The notes beneath the pieces are model-generated. The model had not been told where the DNA came from and searched no databases. It worked only from the letters and a program-made list of their open reading frames with translations. Below, piece after piece: positions 43,833-52,309 of a stretch of DNA of 64,000 bases. The DNA is from Anaerolineae bacterium. GTDB taxonomy: Bacteria; Chloroflexota; Anaerolineae; Aggregatilineales; Aggregatilineaceae. The first letter of the stretch is position 1. Every line of letters starts with the position of its first letter. A program made the translations under genes and the position numbers. Location of the stretch: assembly GCA_016930015.1 (NCBI GenBank), contig JAFGHR010000038.1:1-64000 (forward strand). The letters are read 5' to 3'.

Positions 43833-45050
43833 TCACGACCACCCACGACGACTGCTGATCTGCCATCCGGCCCACACAATCACGGCCATGATCAACACCG
43901 CGATCACGCGCACCATGATCAACGCCGGGCGTGTATCAGCGATCAGCACTGCCGTGATGACCAGCCCTAACCCGGCCACCAGGTACACCAGCAGCCGCTC
44001 ACGCTCCCCCTGAAGCAGCAGCACGCGCGTTTGAACCGATCGCATCAGGATTTCCATACGCCGCTGCATGGTTGCGATGTGGTGCAGATCGGTTTCGATC
44101 TGGGTCTGCATCATCTCCAGGTCCGCCACACGCGCCGCCCATACATTCGGCCCGGCATCCCACAAACCGGACTGCATCAGCGCCAACCGGTAGCCGGTAG
44201 CCAATATGCGTAATTCCTGGGCAGCGGCTTCAGTGGTCGATAGGTCGCCCAATACGTCATTGTACGCCGACTCCAATGTCTCTAGCTGGGTACGAAGCGG
44301 CGTCACCGCATCTCGATGATGGTCGTGGGTTCCGGGTGTGGCCCAATCTTGCATGGTTTGTGCCACCTGGTCCAGCGCGTGCCGTTGAGTCCGGACCGAG
44401 CTAGACGCGTGGGTTTCGTATGTGTTCAGGCGATGGTGGGCCTGGGTAGCATACCAATCCAGGCGGGGGGCCTGCGTGCTCAAAAAGTGGTTGGCGCGCA
44501 TCTGGGTACGCGCATCGGGATACACCAGCACGTGGGATGCATCATCCCGGCTGAGACATAACACACCAAACGAAGTTTTGAGCGGTTGTGAGCGGTTCTG
44601 TTCCAGGTCTTCCGGTGGGCGCGGCGCGATCCCGCACCAGTAATGGATTGCCTGGAGCCACGACGGCGTTGTGGGCGGCGGATTCAAGGATTCATCCAAC
44701 ATCGTCCAGACAGCCTGCTCGTGTTCCCCTGCGCGCGCGACCACCACCCGCAGCAGCAGCATGTTGCGCAGCACATACGCAAATAACCACGCCGACGCGT
44801 TGATCTGCCCTTGCAGCTCGCCTGTTTGCATCAGCAAGTGAACGGTCGAAGGTGACTGGCTTTCCCACGGCGAGAACGGCGGCAGCGTTGGGGTATGCAT
44901 CGACAACCAGCCCGCGACCGATTGAAGAATACGCTGCGTGTCCATCACAAAAGCGTTGTGACGTTCCTGGCGGCGAGTCGGGCTGTCGCCGGGGGCCTCA
45001 CGCAGGTAATAGTAAGTGACATTCACCATCGGCTCTCGGATAATCATCAT
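43833..45050 (-). CDS. Two-helix C-terminal membrane protein, possibly CATRA-like
   Basis: A 405-residue protein: an N-terminal mixed domain starting MMIIREP, a central region with PLKTSFGVLCLSRDD and VLVYPDARTQMRANHFLST, a long helical region (about 215-345), and two membrane helices near the C-terminus (about 352-371 and 377-394). The REP start, the strand-rich centre and the helical bundle resemble the CATRA proteins described with caspase and TPR genes in bacterial conflict systems, but this is a recollection of pattern, not a search. No caspase or TPR gene is in the window. A CorA-like topology is the alternative. AAGGGG precedes the ATG. Confidence 0.5.
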   Translation of the reverse strand: MMIIREPMVNVTYYYLREAPGDSPTRRQERHNAFVMDTQRILQSVAGWLSMHTPTLPPFSPWESQSPSTVHLLMQTGELQGQINASAWLFAYVLRNMLLLRVVVARAGEHEQAVWTMLDESLNPPPTTPSWLQAIHYWCGIAPRPPEDLEQNRSQPLKTSFGVLCLSRDDASHVLVYPDARTQMRANHFLSTQAPRLDWYATQAHHRLNTYETHASSSVRTQRHALDQVAQTMQDWATPGTHDHHRDAVTPLRTQLETLESAYNDVLGDLSTTEAAAQELRILATGYRLALMQSGLWDAGPNVWAARVADLEMMQTQIETDLHHIATMQRRMEILMRSVQTRVLLLQGERERLLVYLVAGLGLVITAVLIADTRPALIMVRVIAVLIMAVIVWAGWQISSRRGWS

Positions 45051-45433
45051 GCATCCCCTTTACGATTGACTGGCGGTTACTGCTGGCCAGACATCTGCCA
45101 CAACCGGCGCTGACCGATCAATACTGCACGTTCGGGTAAAAATCTTCCTGGGCAACCACCGGCCAGGAAGGAATGCCGTTTCTTTTTCTCCCACTACGTG
45201 TAAAACCGCGCTGCACGGGTGAAAGTTACACAACTATGAACAAACCCAACATGTGCGCACTGTTATCTTAATGATAAACAAAAACAGCGTCCGGGCCAGT
45301 ATCATAGACAAAATCGAGACATCTTATGTGGATGCCAATACACACCGGTTAACCGGCCTGTCGAATACTTGCTGCTCCTGGTCTGTCACGGTATAAACAA
45401 GCGGCTTAGTTCAAAAAACGGTCAACGATACGT
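45051..45433. other. Intergenic region between divergent membrane-protein genes
   Basis: It contains a terminator-like hairpin at 45137-45170 that is not next to any gene end, and an AT-rich part (45230-45330) suited to promoters. No coding sequence was seen. A small RNA is conceivable. Confidence 0.45.
45137..45170 (-). terminator. Orphan terminator-like hairpin
   Basis: CTTCCTGG and CCAGGAAG form an 8-bp stem with an 11-base loop, followed on the minus strand by ATTTTTAC. No annotated minus-strand gene ends here. Confidence 0.45.
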
Positions 45434-46771
45434 GTGATAGCAGACCATTCAATTTCCCAACGGCGAAAAATTTGGGCGGCTCCGGCAGCCGTTTTTTTTG
45501 TTGCCCTGGCGCTGCGACTGCTGTTTGTGCTCGCGCTGGATACGTCCCCCGCGCTCGAAGGCGGTGACGCCAACTGGTACATGGAATACGGCCACGACCT
45601 GGTGACGACCGGAACGACAGCCGGGCCGGTGCAAACCGCGCCGCTGTATCTGATCGTTGTGGGCAGTGTGCAGACGCTGACACCCGGCGGGTCTTCCGGT
45701 GATGCGGTCTACACGTATACCGAGATGCAGGTGATCCGTATCCTGCAGGCGATACTCGGCGCGGGCCTGTGCCTGTTTGCGGCGGAGCTTGCACGCCGCA
45801 CATTCTCCCAGGGCGTAGGGTGGATCACCGGTTTTGTGCTGGCTATCAGCCCGACACTCATCATCGAAGCTGGTCACCTGACAACTGAGGGGTTGTTCCT
45901 GTTTTTGCTGGTCGGGGGACTGGCTCTGTATGCACGCGGGCAGCCTCAACCCACCGTCCGCCTGGTGGCCGCCGTTGGCGTCGTCCTGGGATTGGCCACA
46001 CTGACACGCGCCATCCTGTTACTATTCCCGGCGGCATTTGTACTACACCTGTTTCTGAACCATCGTGAGCGCTGGATTCGTCTATCCCTGGCCCTGTTAC
46101 TCAGTTTTGGGCTAATCACATCAACCTGGACCGTATATAACGCGCTGCACTGGCACCGGTTCATCATTGGCGGTGAGGGGCTGTTGAGCTTTCTGTACCT
46201 GGGCGCTGAAGGCCCCGCCGCACCGGCAGACCTCGACAGTGAACTGGGCATTACAGTCGAAGATGACGCCGACGACCGGCACGACGCCCTCCGCGAAGGC
46301 GTTGTCGACAGCATCACGAGTGATCCGGCTGGCTGGGCGGGCCATCGTGTGAAAGAACTGGTCCGGTCCTATCTCCAACCGCATAACACGGTTTATTTTG
46401 GTGGTCAGAGTGTGAAAGATGCAGCCGCGGATTGGCTGCGCGGTGACCGGTCCCTGGCAGGACTACGCGATATCATAAGTATGCCGGACTTCGGGTATAA
46501 ACTGCTGCTGTATGCGTTCCACTACGGCGGGCTGATTCTCGGTGCGGCGGGCATGGTGCTCGCCTGGCGCCGCTGGTTTGACCTGCTGCCGCTGTACGCC
46601 GTCCCGCTCTACTTCACAGCGATTCACCTGGTGCTGCTGGCCCTGCCGCGTTACCTGTTCCCACTCTATCCGGTCCTGTGGGTGTTCGGATCGGCGGTCA
46701 TCGTTCAATCGTGGGACAGATTCCGCCGCCAACCCGAACACGGACAACGCCACGCCTTATTCAGACGGTGA
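45434..46771 (+). CDS. GT-C membrane glycosyltransferase (GT39/PMT-like)
   Basis: A 445-residue membrane protein with about ten helices. After the first helix (about 16-35) comes the acidic loop EGGDANWYMEYGHDLVTTG, the place where GT-C enzymes hold the catalytic Asp. Long hydrophobic segments follow, with an extracytoplasmic segment near residues 255-335. Enzymes of this type transfer sugars or mannose from lipid carriers to protein or polysaccharide. The start is uncertain: GTG at 45434 without a good ribosome site. It overlaps the convergent YceI-like gene by 15 bases at the 3' ends. Confidence 0.75.
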   Translation: MIADHSISQRRKIWAAPAAVFFVALALRLLFVLALDTSPALEGGDANWYMEYGHDLVTTGTTAGPVQTAPLYLIVVGSVQTLTPGGSSGDAVYTYTEMQVIRILQAILGAGLCLFAAELARRTFSQGVGWITGFVLAISPTLIIEAGHLTTEGLFLFLLVGGLALYARGQPQPTVRLVAAVGVVLGLATLTRAILLLFPAAFVLHLFLNHRERWIRLSLALLLSFGLITSTWTVYNALHWHRFIIGGEGLLSFLYLGAEGPAAPADLDSELGITVEDDADDRHDALREGVVDSITSDPAGWAGHRVKELVRSYLQPHNTVYFGGQSVKDAAADWLRGDRSLAGLRDIISMPDFGYKLLLYAFHYGGLILGAAGMVLAWRRWFDLLPLYAVPLYFTAIHLVLLALPRYLFPLYPVLWVFGSAVIVQSWDRFRRQPEHGQRHALFRR

Positions 46772-47443
46772 TTCCGCCGTTGCCACAATACTGTCGCTCT
46801 CATACGCTTGCAGCCGGGCGGTGAGATCGATCATGGTGCTGCCGGGCAAATCCACACCGTGATTGGCCAGATCAAGCTCCGACGTGGCAACCGCCCACAT
46901 ATCACCACTGACTAACTGCGCCTCAACCGCCATGCTGTACGCGTCCGTCTCATTACGCACGTCCAGCTCGCCGTCCAGGTCAAAATAGATCACGTCTTCA
47001 GTTACGGGGACCAACTCGCGAGACGTCGCCACGTAAAACGCCACGGGATAATCACCCGTCAACATGGCCGCGCGCATCACCCGGTCAATGGCGGCGTTAC
47101 CCGTGTCAAGCGCGTCAACATGGATTTCCAGGCGAACCAATACCCGCAGTTCATCACCAACCGGTTCCAGGGTAATCGTCCCCGCCCGCACCGGGAAAAC
47201 ACCATCCAGGTCAAAACCACCAATATTGGCCGTAAAATCGACCTGTGATTCTTGCGGCGATACCTCAAACACGCGTGCTGTCTGGGCCGCCAGGGTCGGC
47301 GTCACAAGATCGGTTGACGTGTCGCCTTTATCGCCGGGATCAAGCAGCGTCACCATGATAATCGCGGCAGCAATAACAACGATAACCAATGCAAACACAA
47401 TTCCGAGCACAATGGTCAGCAAGCGCCTCGAACGAGCCGTCAT
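46757..47443 (-). CDS. Membrane-anchored YceI-like domain protein
   Basis: A 228-residue protein with an N-terminal membrane anchor (about residues 10-33) and an extracytoplasmic YceI/lipocalin-like domain. Typical features are FEVSPQESQVDFTANIGGFD, then GVFPVRAGTITLEP, DTGNAAIDRVMRAAMLTGDY and a strand-rich end. YceI-like domains bind isoprenoid lipids, and some are stress-related. It overlaps the GT-C gene convergently and lies 54 bases downstream of the Thr-rich surface protein, so all three leftward genes may be one operon. Confidence 0.75.
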   Translation of the reverse strand: MTARSRRLLTIVLGIVFALVIVVIAAAIIMVTLLDPGDKGDTSTDLVTPTLAAQTARVFEVSPQESQVDFTANIGGFDLDGVFPVRAGTITLEPVGDELRVLVRLEIHVDALDTGNAAIDRVMRAAMLTGDYPVAFYVATSRELVPVTEDVIYFDLDGELDVRNETDAYSMAVEAQLVSGDMWAVATSELDLANHGVDLPGSTMIDLTARLQAYESDSIVATAESPSE

Positions 47444-47497
47444 TATAGAAACACTCCTCCTATGGGACTCCTGTGGAATATGGAACGCAAACAGCGT

Positions 47498-49285
47498 TTA
47501 GCGTGGTTTCATGCGATCATGCGCCAGCATAAAGATCAGCCGCCCGGCAAAGTAGGTGCTAAACCCGCCCGATGCCAGCAGCAGCGCTACCAGCGCCGTG
47601 AACGCCCGTCCTTTGTCTTCAATGTTGCCAAACAGGCGAATGCCGGATTTCGGCTGCACCAGGGGCGCCAGCGTGATGACGACCGGCTCGGATGTCAGCG
47701 TTTCGCCGCCGGATTCGGACACCACGGCGACCAGTGTCACATCACCGTCGCCAAACAGCGTGATAACGGCTTCCCAGGTGCCATCGTCTGCGACGGAAAC
47801 CGTCGTTAGCAATTGGCCTGTCGCCTGGTTGATCACATCCAACGCGGCCCCTGGTGTGGCCACCCCGCGCACGCTGATCGTTCCCGGCGAATAGACTTCA
47901 CCGGATGCAGGCGCATCAATACGCGGGCGCGGCGCTACCAGTTCTAGAGATGCCGTCACCGGAGCACTGATCCCACCGCCGCCGTTTGATGTTACCGCGC
48001 TAATCGTGACCGGGCCAACAATATTCGGCTGCCATGTAGCCTCCCAGGTGCCGTTCGAGTCTACGATCGCCTGGGCAACCGGCGTACCATCCACGGTGAT
48101 ATCAACCGACGTTCCCGGCTCACCTGACCCGCTGATCACAACCGGCTCGAACACGGATACGGACGGGTCAAGCCCGTCGATCTGGGGTGGGACAGGTGGT
48201 GTAGCCGTAGCGGTGGCGGTGAATGAAGCCGTCGGCGTGACACTCGCCGTCACTGTGAACGTGGCGGTACGTGATGGGACCGGCGTACCGGTTGCGACCT
48301 GGGCTGCTACGACGCCGGTACGGGACGGCGAAGGGATCGGGCTGTTTGTGCGTGTAGCGCTGGGTCGCGGCGTGGCTGTATCCGACGGAACCAGGGCCAC
48401 AGCCGTAGGTGTATCGGTGGGTGACATTGTGCGCGTAGGCCGCAGCGGTGTTTTGGTCGGTGGGACCGGGCTCGCTGTGCGGGTCGCCGTGTTAGTCGGC
48501 GTGTTGCTTGGTGTGAGCGTCGCCGTAGCGGTGGGGGTAGCGGTCGCGGTCGCCGTGGCGGTTGCCGTGGCGGTAGACGTATCAGTCGGCGTCAGCGTGG
48601 CGGTCGCGGTCGCTGTAACCGTCGCGGTAGCGGTAACCGTAGCGGTCGCCGTCGGTGTATTCGTCGGCACTTCACCAACCTGGAAACCAACCGGAACACT
48701 GGCGCTGGCGGCACCCTCGCCGCCAACCGCAACCACTGACAGGTTATGCGACCCTTCGATCAACCCTTCCGGCAGATCAACCGCCCACATGCCGGAATCA
48801 TCAACAACGGCAGCAGCGATGAGCACATCCTGATCGTAGACCTGGATCGTATCGCCGGGCTGCGCATTTCCGGTAAGCGTAAGAGCTTGCCCGGCATAAG
48901 TATCTGCGAGCGCCAGCGGTGCGACCAGCGGCGTGGGCCAGGGTGTTACCGTAGGCGTGCTGGTCGGTGTGTTGGTCGCGGTCGGCGTTGGTGTGGACGT
49001 ATTGGTAACCGTCGCGGTAGCGGTCGCCGTCGCCGTAGCGGTGGGCGTCGCGGTCCATGTGGCGGTGGGTGTGGGCGTGCTGGTAGCCGTCTCGGTGGGC
49101 GTATACGTAAGTGTCGGCGTGGCGGTAACCGTCGCGCTGGCGACTTGGGCCGCTGCCGTATCGTCGTCCACATCGTAAAACTCGGTCCAGAACAGAATCG
49201 CTGCCAGGCCGGACGTGATCAGCAAACCAATAAAAAACAGCATGTCAAGACGGCGAACCAGCCGCCGCCTGAAGTCATCGCTCAC
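47498..49285 (-). CDS. Thr/Pro/Ala-rich surface protein with Ig-like domains
   Basis: A 595-residue membrane protein with one helix near the N-terminus (about 16-34) and one near the C-terminus (about 565-585). Two low-complexity stalks rich in TAT, TPT and ATP motifs lie at about 48-118 and 205-365. Between and after them are three Ig-like strand domains with GxAxPGxxIxV and DDGTWxAxVT patterns, about 122-195, 375-455 and 460-545. The stalks suit O-glycosylation and spacing of domains from the membrane. Its start overlaps the stop of the upstream coiled-coil gene (ATGA). An adhesion or envelope-scaffold role is inferred. Confidence 0.8.
   Translation of the reverse strand: MSDDFRRRLVRRLDMLFFIGLLITSGLAAILFWTEFYDVDDDTAAAQVASATVTATPTLTYTPTETATSTPTPTATWTATPTATATATATATVTNTSTPTPTATNTPTSTPTVTPWPTPLVAPLALADTYAGQALTLTGNAQPGDTIQVYDQDVLIAAAVVDDSGMWAVDLPEGLIEGSHNLSVVAVGGEGAASASVPVGFQVGEVPTNTPTATATVTATATVTATATATLTPTDTSTATATATATATATPTATATLTPSNTPTNTATRTASPVPPTKTPLRPTRTMSPTDTPTAVALVPSDTATPRPSATRTNSPIPSPSRTGVVAAQVATGTPVPSRTATFTVTASVTPTASFTATATATPPVPPQIDGLDPSVSVFEPVVISGSGEPGTSVDITVDGTPVAQAIVDSNGTWEATWQPNIVGPVTISAVTSNGGGGISAPVTASLELVAPRPRIDAPASGEVYSPGTISVRGVATPGAALDVINQATGQLLTTVSVADDGTWEAVITLFGDGDVTLVAVVSESGGETLTSEPVVITLAPLVQPKSGIRLFGNIEDKGRAFTALVALLLASGGFSTYFAGRLIFMLAHDRMKPR
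48190..48675 (-). repeat. Low-complexity coding repeat, stalk 2
   Basis: Short tandem runs of the gcggtc/gtcgcg type encode TAT, TPT and ATP motifs over about 160 codons. Copy number is likely to vary between strains. Confidence 0.8.
48931..49140 (-). repeat. Low-complexity coding repeat, stalk 1
   Basis: The same type of Thr/Pro/Ala coding repeat over about 70 codons, directly after the N-terminal membrane helix of the surface protein. Confidence 0.8.
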
Positions 49286-50322
49286 GACAGGTTCTCCATT
49301 TTTTCGCGCTGTGCGACCAACGCCTTGGCCTGCTCGATCCAGCTTTCCGCTTTGATGCTGCGCTTGATCACAGCCTGGACCTCTTCCGGCGTCATCGCTG
49401 CTAACTGTTGAAGGGTCTGGATACCGGCCTTGCGAAGCGCCCCGGCATACACCGGGCCTATACCCTTAACATCCGTCAGGCGGTCACCATATGTGGCAGC
49501 CAAAAACCGGCCTTCTAACATGGGGAACAACCGGCCCAGTTGGCCGGCGATACGGTGAAGCGCTCCCGCCTGCTCCCGTTGCTCGGTTGCGGCTGTGACC
49601 AGCATGGTAGTATGTTCGCCAACCTTGGTATCCAGGCGCTGGGCAATTTGCAGTTGGACTGCCATCTGGCGATCCAGTTCGGCCAGGGTACGCGCGTGCT
49701 CGGCAACCGTTCCGTCAATTTCATTCCTGGTGGCAGCCCACGCATCCAACCGGGCACCGATATCAACCAGTTTTTCGGCCTGGTGCTGGACCAACACGAC
49801 AAGCTGATCACGATCGGCTGGTTGATCCAGGCGCCCGCCAAGCTGTTCCACCCGGATTTTCTGTTCGCTCACCTGGGCCTGAATGCCGGGCAGGTCCACC
49901 GTTGTGATCTGATCCAACCGGTGCGATACCTGGCCGAGCGTGGTTGACTGGCCGGCAAGGCGCTCGCCTATCTGGCTGAGTTGGCCGGACTGGCGGCCTA
50001 GCAGTGTGCGCAGCGACTCAACCGTATCGGTTTGCACATGTAACATGTCCGCCAGGGCTTTGTGACCGGATTCGGTACCCTGGGGGCCAAAAGCGGCTTC
50101 GAGTTGGTGGGTATGATCATCTAACGCTGTGTTCAGCCGCTCGATGATGGTTCGCTGTTCGAGCAGTTCCGCCTGGATCGCATCGTCCAGCATGCCGACT
50201 GACTCCAGGGGTACTGGCTCAAGCAGGCGCGGACGCACACTAAACACGTAAAACAGGGCGGTGACCAACACGGTCACAAATGCGCCAAGAGATAAAATAG
50301 CAAAGGCCTGCACCGGTTCCAT
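49282..50322 (-). CDS. Membrane-anchored coiled-coil protein with C-terminal helix-hairpin-helix
   Basis: A 346-residue protein. One membrane helix lies near residues 7-27. A long coiled-coil region (about 45-275) has heptads rich in Gln, Leu and Ala. A C-terminal helix-hairpin-helix of the DUF4332 kind follows (DRLTDVKGIGPVYAGALRKA, about 283-330). The HhH could bind DNA or act as a protein contact. It is coupled by ATGA to the Thr-rich surface protein. Anchored coiled coils with HhH suggest linking envelope to nucleoid, which is speculation. Confidence 0.7.
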   Translation of the reverse strand: MEPVQAFAILSLGAFVTVLVTALFYVFSVRPRLLEPVPLESVGMLDDAIQAELLEQRTIIERLNTALDDHTHQLEAAFGPQGTESGHKALADMLHVQTDTVESLRTLLGRQSGQLSQIGERLAGQSTTLGQVSHRLDQITTVDLPGIQAQVSEQKIRVEQLGGRLDQPADRDQLVVLVQHQAEKLVDIGARLDAWAATRNEIDGTVAEHARTLAELDRQMAVQLQIAQRLDTKVGEHTTMLVTAATEQREQAGALHRIAGQLGRLFPMLEGRFLAATYGDRLTDVKGIGPVYAGALRKAGIQTLQQLAAMTPEEVQAVIKRSIKAESWIEQAKALVAQREKMENLS

Positions 50323-50432
50323 ATTGCCACTCCCCGACTGGCCGTGATCAACGAACAGACGTATACAGCCCTGCCCATCATTATAGTCTAGACTGGCCCT
50401 CGTGAGAAACCCGCGCTTAATCGTACAACGAA

Positions 50433-50457
50433 CAAGCGCCCGATAAAGGGGCGCTTG
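50433..50457 (-). terminator. Terminator-like hairpin after the pilin gene
   Basis: CAAGCGCCC and GGGCGCTTG form a perfect 9-bp stem with a 7-base loop. The minus-strand tail TTCGTTG is only weakly T-rich. Confidence 0.6.
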
Positions 50458-50504
50458 CGGTTCTGTTTGCTACTCAACAGCCACCAGGGGCTGCGATGAG
50501 AGCA

Positions 50505-50651
50505 CTAGAGGTTGGTAACGATATTCGAGAAAATGTTACCAATGGCCGGGCCCAACAGGGCCAGAATGATGATAACCACGACAGCTACCAAGACCAGGAT
50601 AAGGGCGTACTCTACGAGGCCCTGACCCTCTTCGCGCGGAAGGTACAACAT
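50505..50651 (-). CDS. Flp/Fap-type pilin
   Basis: A 48-residue prepilin, too short to stand out by length. After MLYLPREEG comes the prepilin cleavage and Flp motif GQGLVEYALILVLVAVVVII, including the Glu-Tyr pair, then a single hydrophobic helix and a short tail. This is the structural subunit of Tad/Flp tight-adherence pili. The start at 50651 is chosen because GGAGG lies 9 bases upstream and the prepeptide is normal in length. No Tad assembly genes are in the window, so the pilin is an orphan here. Confidence 0.9.
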   Translation of the reverse strand: MLYLPREEGQGLVEYALILVLVAVVVIIILALLGPAIGNIFSNIVTNL

Positions 50652-50796
50652 GATAATTCCTCCACTGATCATTAAGATATGATACACTCAGCATTGAGCT
50701 AAACTCAGGTTAGCACGGTTTCGAGCCAAGCGTCATTAGTACCATAGTCCCAACAATTGGGCGGGCCAGCCGAAGAATAAGGTTAACGCGCCTGTC

Positions 50797-52101
50797 TCAC
50801 GGTTCGTCATCTATACGCTCATCCAACGCTGACTCGTCCGGTCCACTTTCACCATTTTCAGGGGGCGATTCGGCTGTTGGCTCAACCATTGGTAGTTCTT
50901 TCGTGTCGTCATCGGCGACCGGCTGCGCCTGGTGCAGCCCGATTGTGGTTTCAGCCAGAATCGTAGGACTGGGTGGTTCTTCGGGTTTTACATCCTTCGC
51001 CCGTTCCATTAAGACCACGACTGCACTGATGTTATCTTCGCCACCGCGCTCGTTCGCCAGATCGATCAGGGCATGGGCGATCGCGTCCGGGGCATCGCTC
51101 GTTATCGCGATCGCGGCAATTTCGGCTGATGATACGTGGCGCGTCAAACCATCCGAGCACAGAATCAACCGGTCACCTTCGGTCAAACTGCGGCTGTAAA
51201 GGTCGGCATCGGTATCGTCTACCTGGCCCAGTGCCCGGTATAACACGTTGCGCATGGGATGGACGGCGGCTTGTTCGGGCGTGATGTGGCCGGATGACAG
51301 CAGTGCCTCGACAAAACTGTGATCATCTGTAATCTGGTTGATCCAGCCTTCATGCCCGTCAACAAGGTAGGCACGGCTGTCACCTACATGGGCAATGATC
51401 ACGCGGTTATCACGAACAAACGCCAGTGTCATAGTGGTGCCCATCCCGTGTAATTCCGGGTGATCGTCGGCGCGCTCCATCACGGCGCGATTGGCCCGGC
51501 GCACCGCCAGCCGGAGTTTTTCGGACACTTCGTCTTCTGTCAGGTCAAACAGAGTCTCGCTGCCGCGCGCTTCACCCAGAAAATCAGCCTGGACCGCTTC
51601 AACAACCAGGCGGCTGGCTTCCTCACCCGCCACAGCACCGCCCATACCGTCAGCTACCAGCGCCAGCACCACACCGTGACGCGCCCATTGGCCAACACGA
51701 TCCTCGTTGTTTTCGCGCACACGCCCCACGCTGGTTCGCGCGCTGGTACGCGGCACCAGATTAAGCCGGTCTACGTCGTCTGGAACAGACAGCGTTGACC
51801 CACACCCGACACAATAACTGCCTCGTGGGTGGTTCAAGGTGCCGCACCGCAAACAGGTAACCGGCGTTTCATCAATGGACGGGGGAAGCTTGGCCTTCGC
51901 AGCACGCAAACGCTGTACGAGATCGGGCTCAAGACTATCTTCGCGTTCCTGGGCGTACCGGATCGCTTCTTCTACATGGCGGCGGCGGTGATGTATGCCA
52001 CGCACGACAGGCGGTTGATCCAGGGTAAACCCACACTGGAAACAGAAAACCGCGCGTCCCAAATTCTCGTGTCCACAGTTCGAACACGTTTTTGTCTCCA
52101 T
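50797..52101 (-). CDS. PP2C-family Ser/Thr phosphatase with two zinc ribbons
   Basis: A 434-residue protein. Two zinc-ribbon-like pairs come first: CSNCGHEN/CFQCG (about 5-30) and CLRCGTLN/CVGCG (about 83-103). The PP2C domain spans about 120-365 with SVGRVRENNEDR, VADGMGG, HVGDSRAY, CSDGLTRHV and GGEDNISAVVV, so the metal ligands are present. A Pro/Glu-rich tail follows. It probably reverses Hanks-type kinase signalling such as that of the kinase at 19477. GGAG lies 8 bases before the ATG at 52101; an upstream ATG at 52119 is possible. Confidence 0.9.
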   Translation of the reverse strand: METKTCSNCGHENLGRAVFCFQCGFTLDQPPVVRGIHHRRRHVEEAIRYAQEREDSLEPDLVQRLRAAKAKLPPSIDETPVTCLRCGTLNHPRGSYCVGCGSTLSVPDDVDRLNLVPRTSARTSVGRVRENNEDRVGQWARHGVVLALVADGMGGAVAGEEASRLVVEAVQADFLGEARGSETLFDLTEDEVSEKLRLAVRRANRAVMERADDHPELHGMGTTMTLAFVRDNRVIIAHVGDSRAYLVDGHEGWINQITDDHSFVEALLSSGHITPEQAAVHPMRNVLYRALGQVDDTDADLYSRSLTEGDRLILCSDGLTRHVSSAEIAAIAITSDAPDAIAHALIDLANERGGEDNISAVVVLMERAKDVKPEEPPSPTILAETTIGLHQAQPVADDDTKELPMVEPTAESPPENGESGPDESALDERIDDEP

Positions 52102-52309
52102 AGCCGTTTCTCCATCCATTCCGCGCCAGGTTTTTATACGATTTTACAGGCACCCCATGAAGGTGCAAGTTAATCTGTTCATGTACCGTTGACAGCGAGC
52201 GGAGAAAGCATCACGGAATCAACACACCTGGCACAGTTTCAGTTTGTCTCGTCTTGTGTCATAATGCGATCAGTATCGAATCGGTGTTTGGACAAATCAA
52301 CCTGTTATC

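Noticed and set aside
48006..48833. Rightward frame of 275 codons rich in Val and Ala
   Set aside because: It is the antisense of the Thr-rich stalk repeats. The VAVAVG pattern is a direct consequence of the repeated codons.
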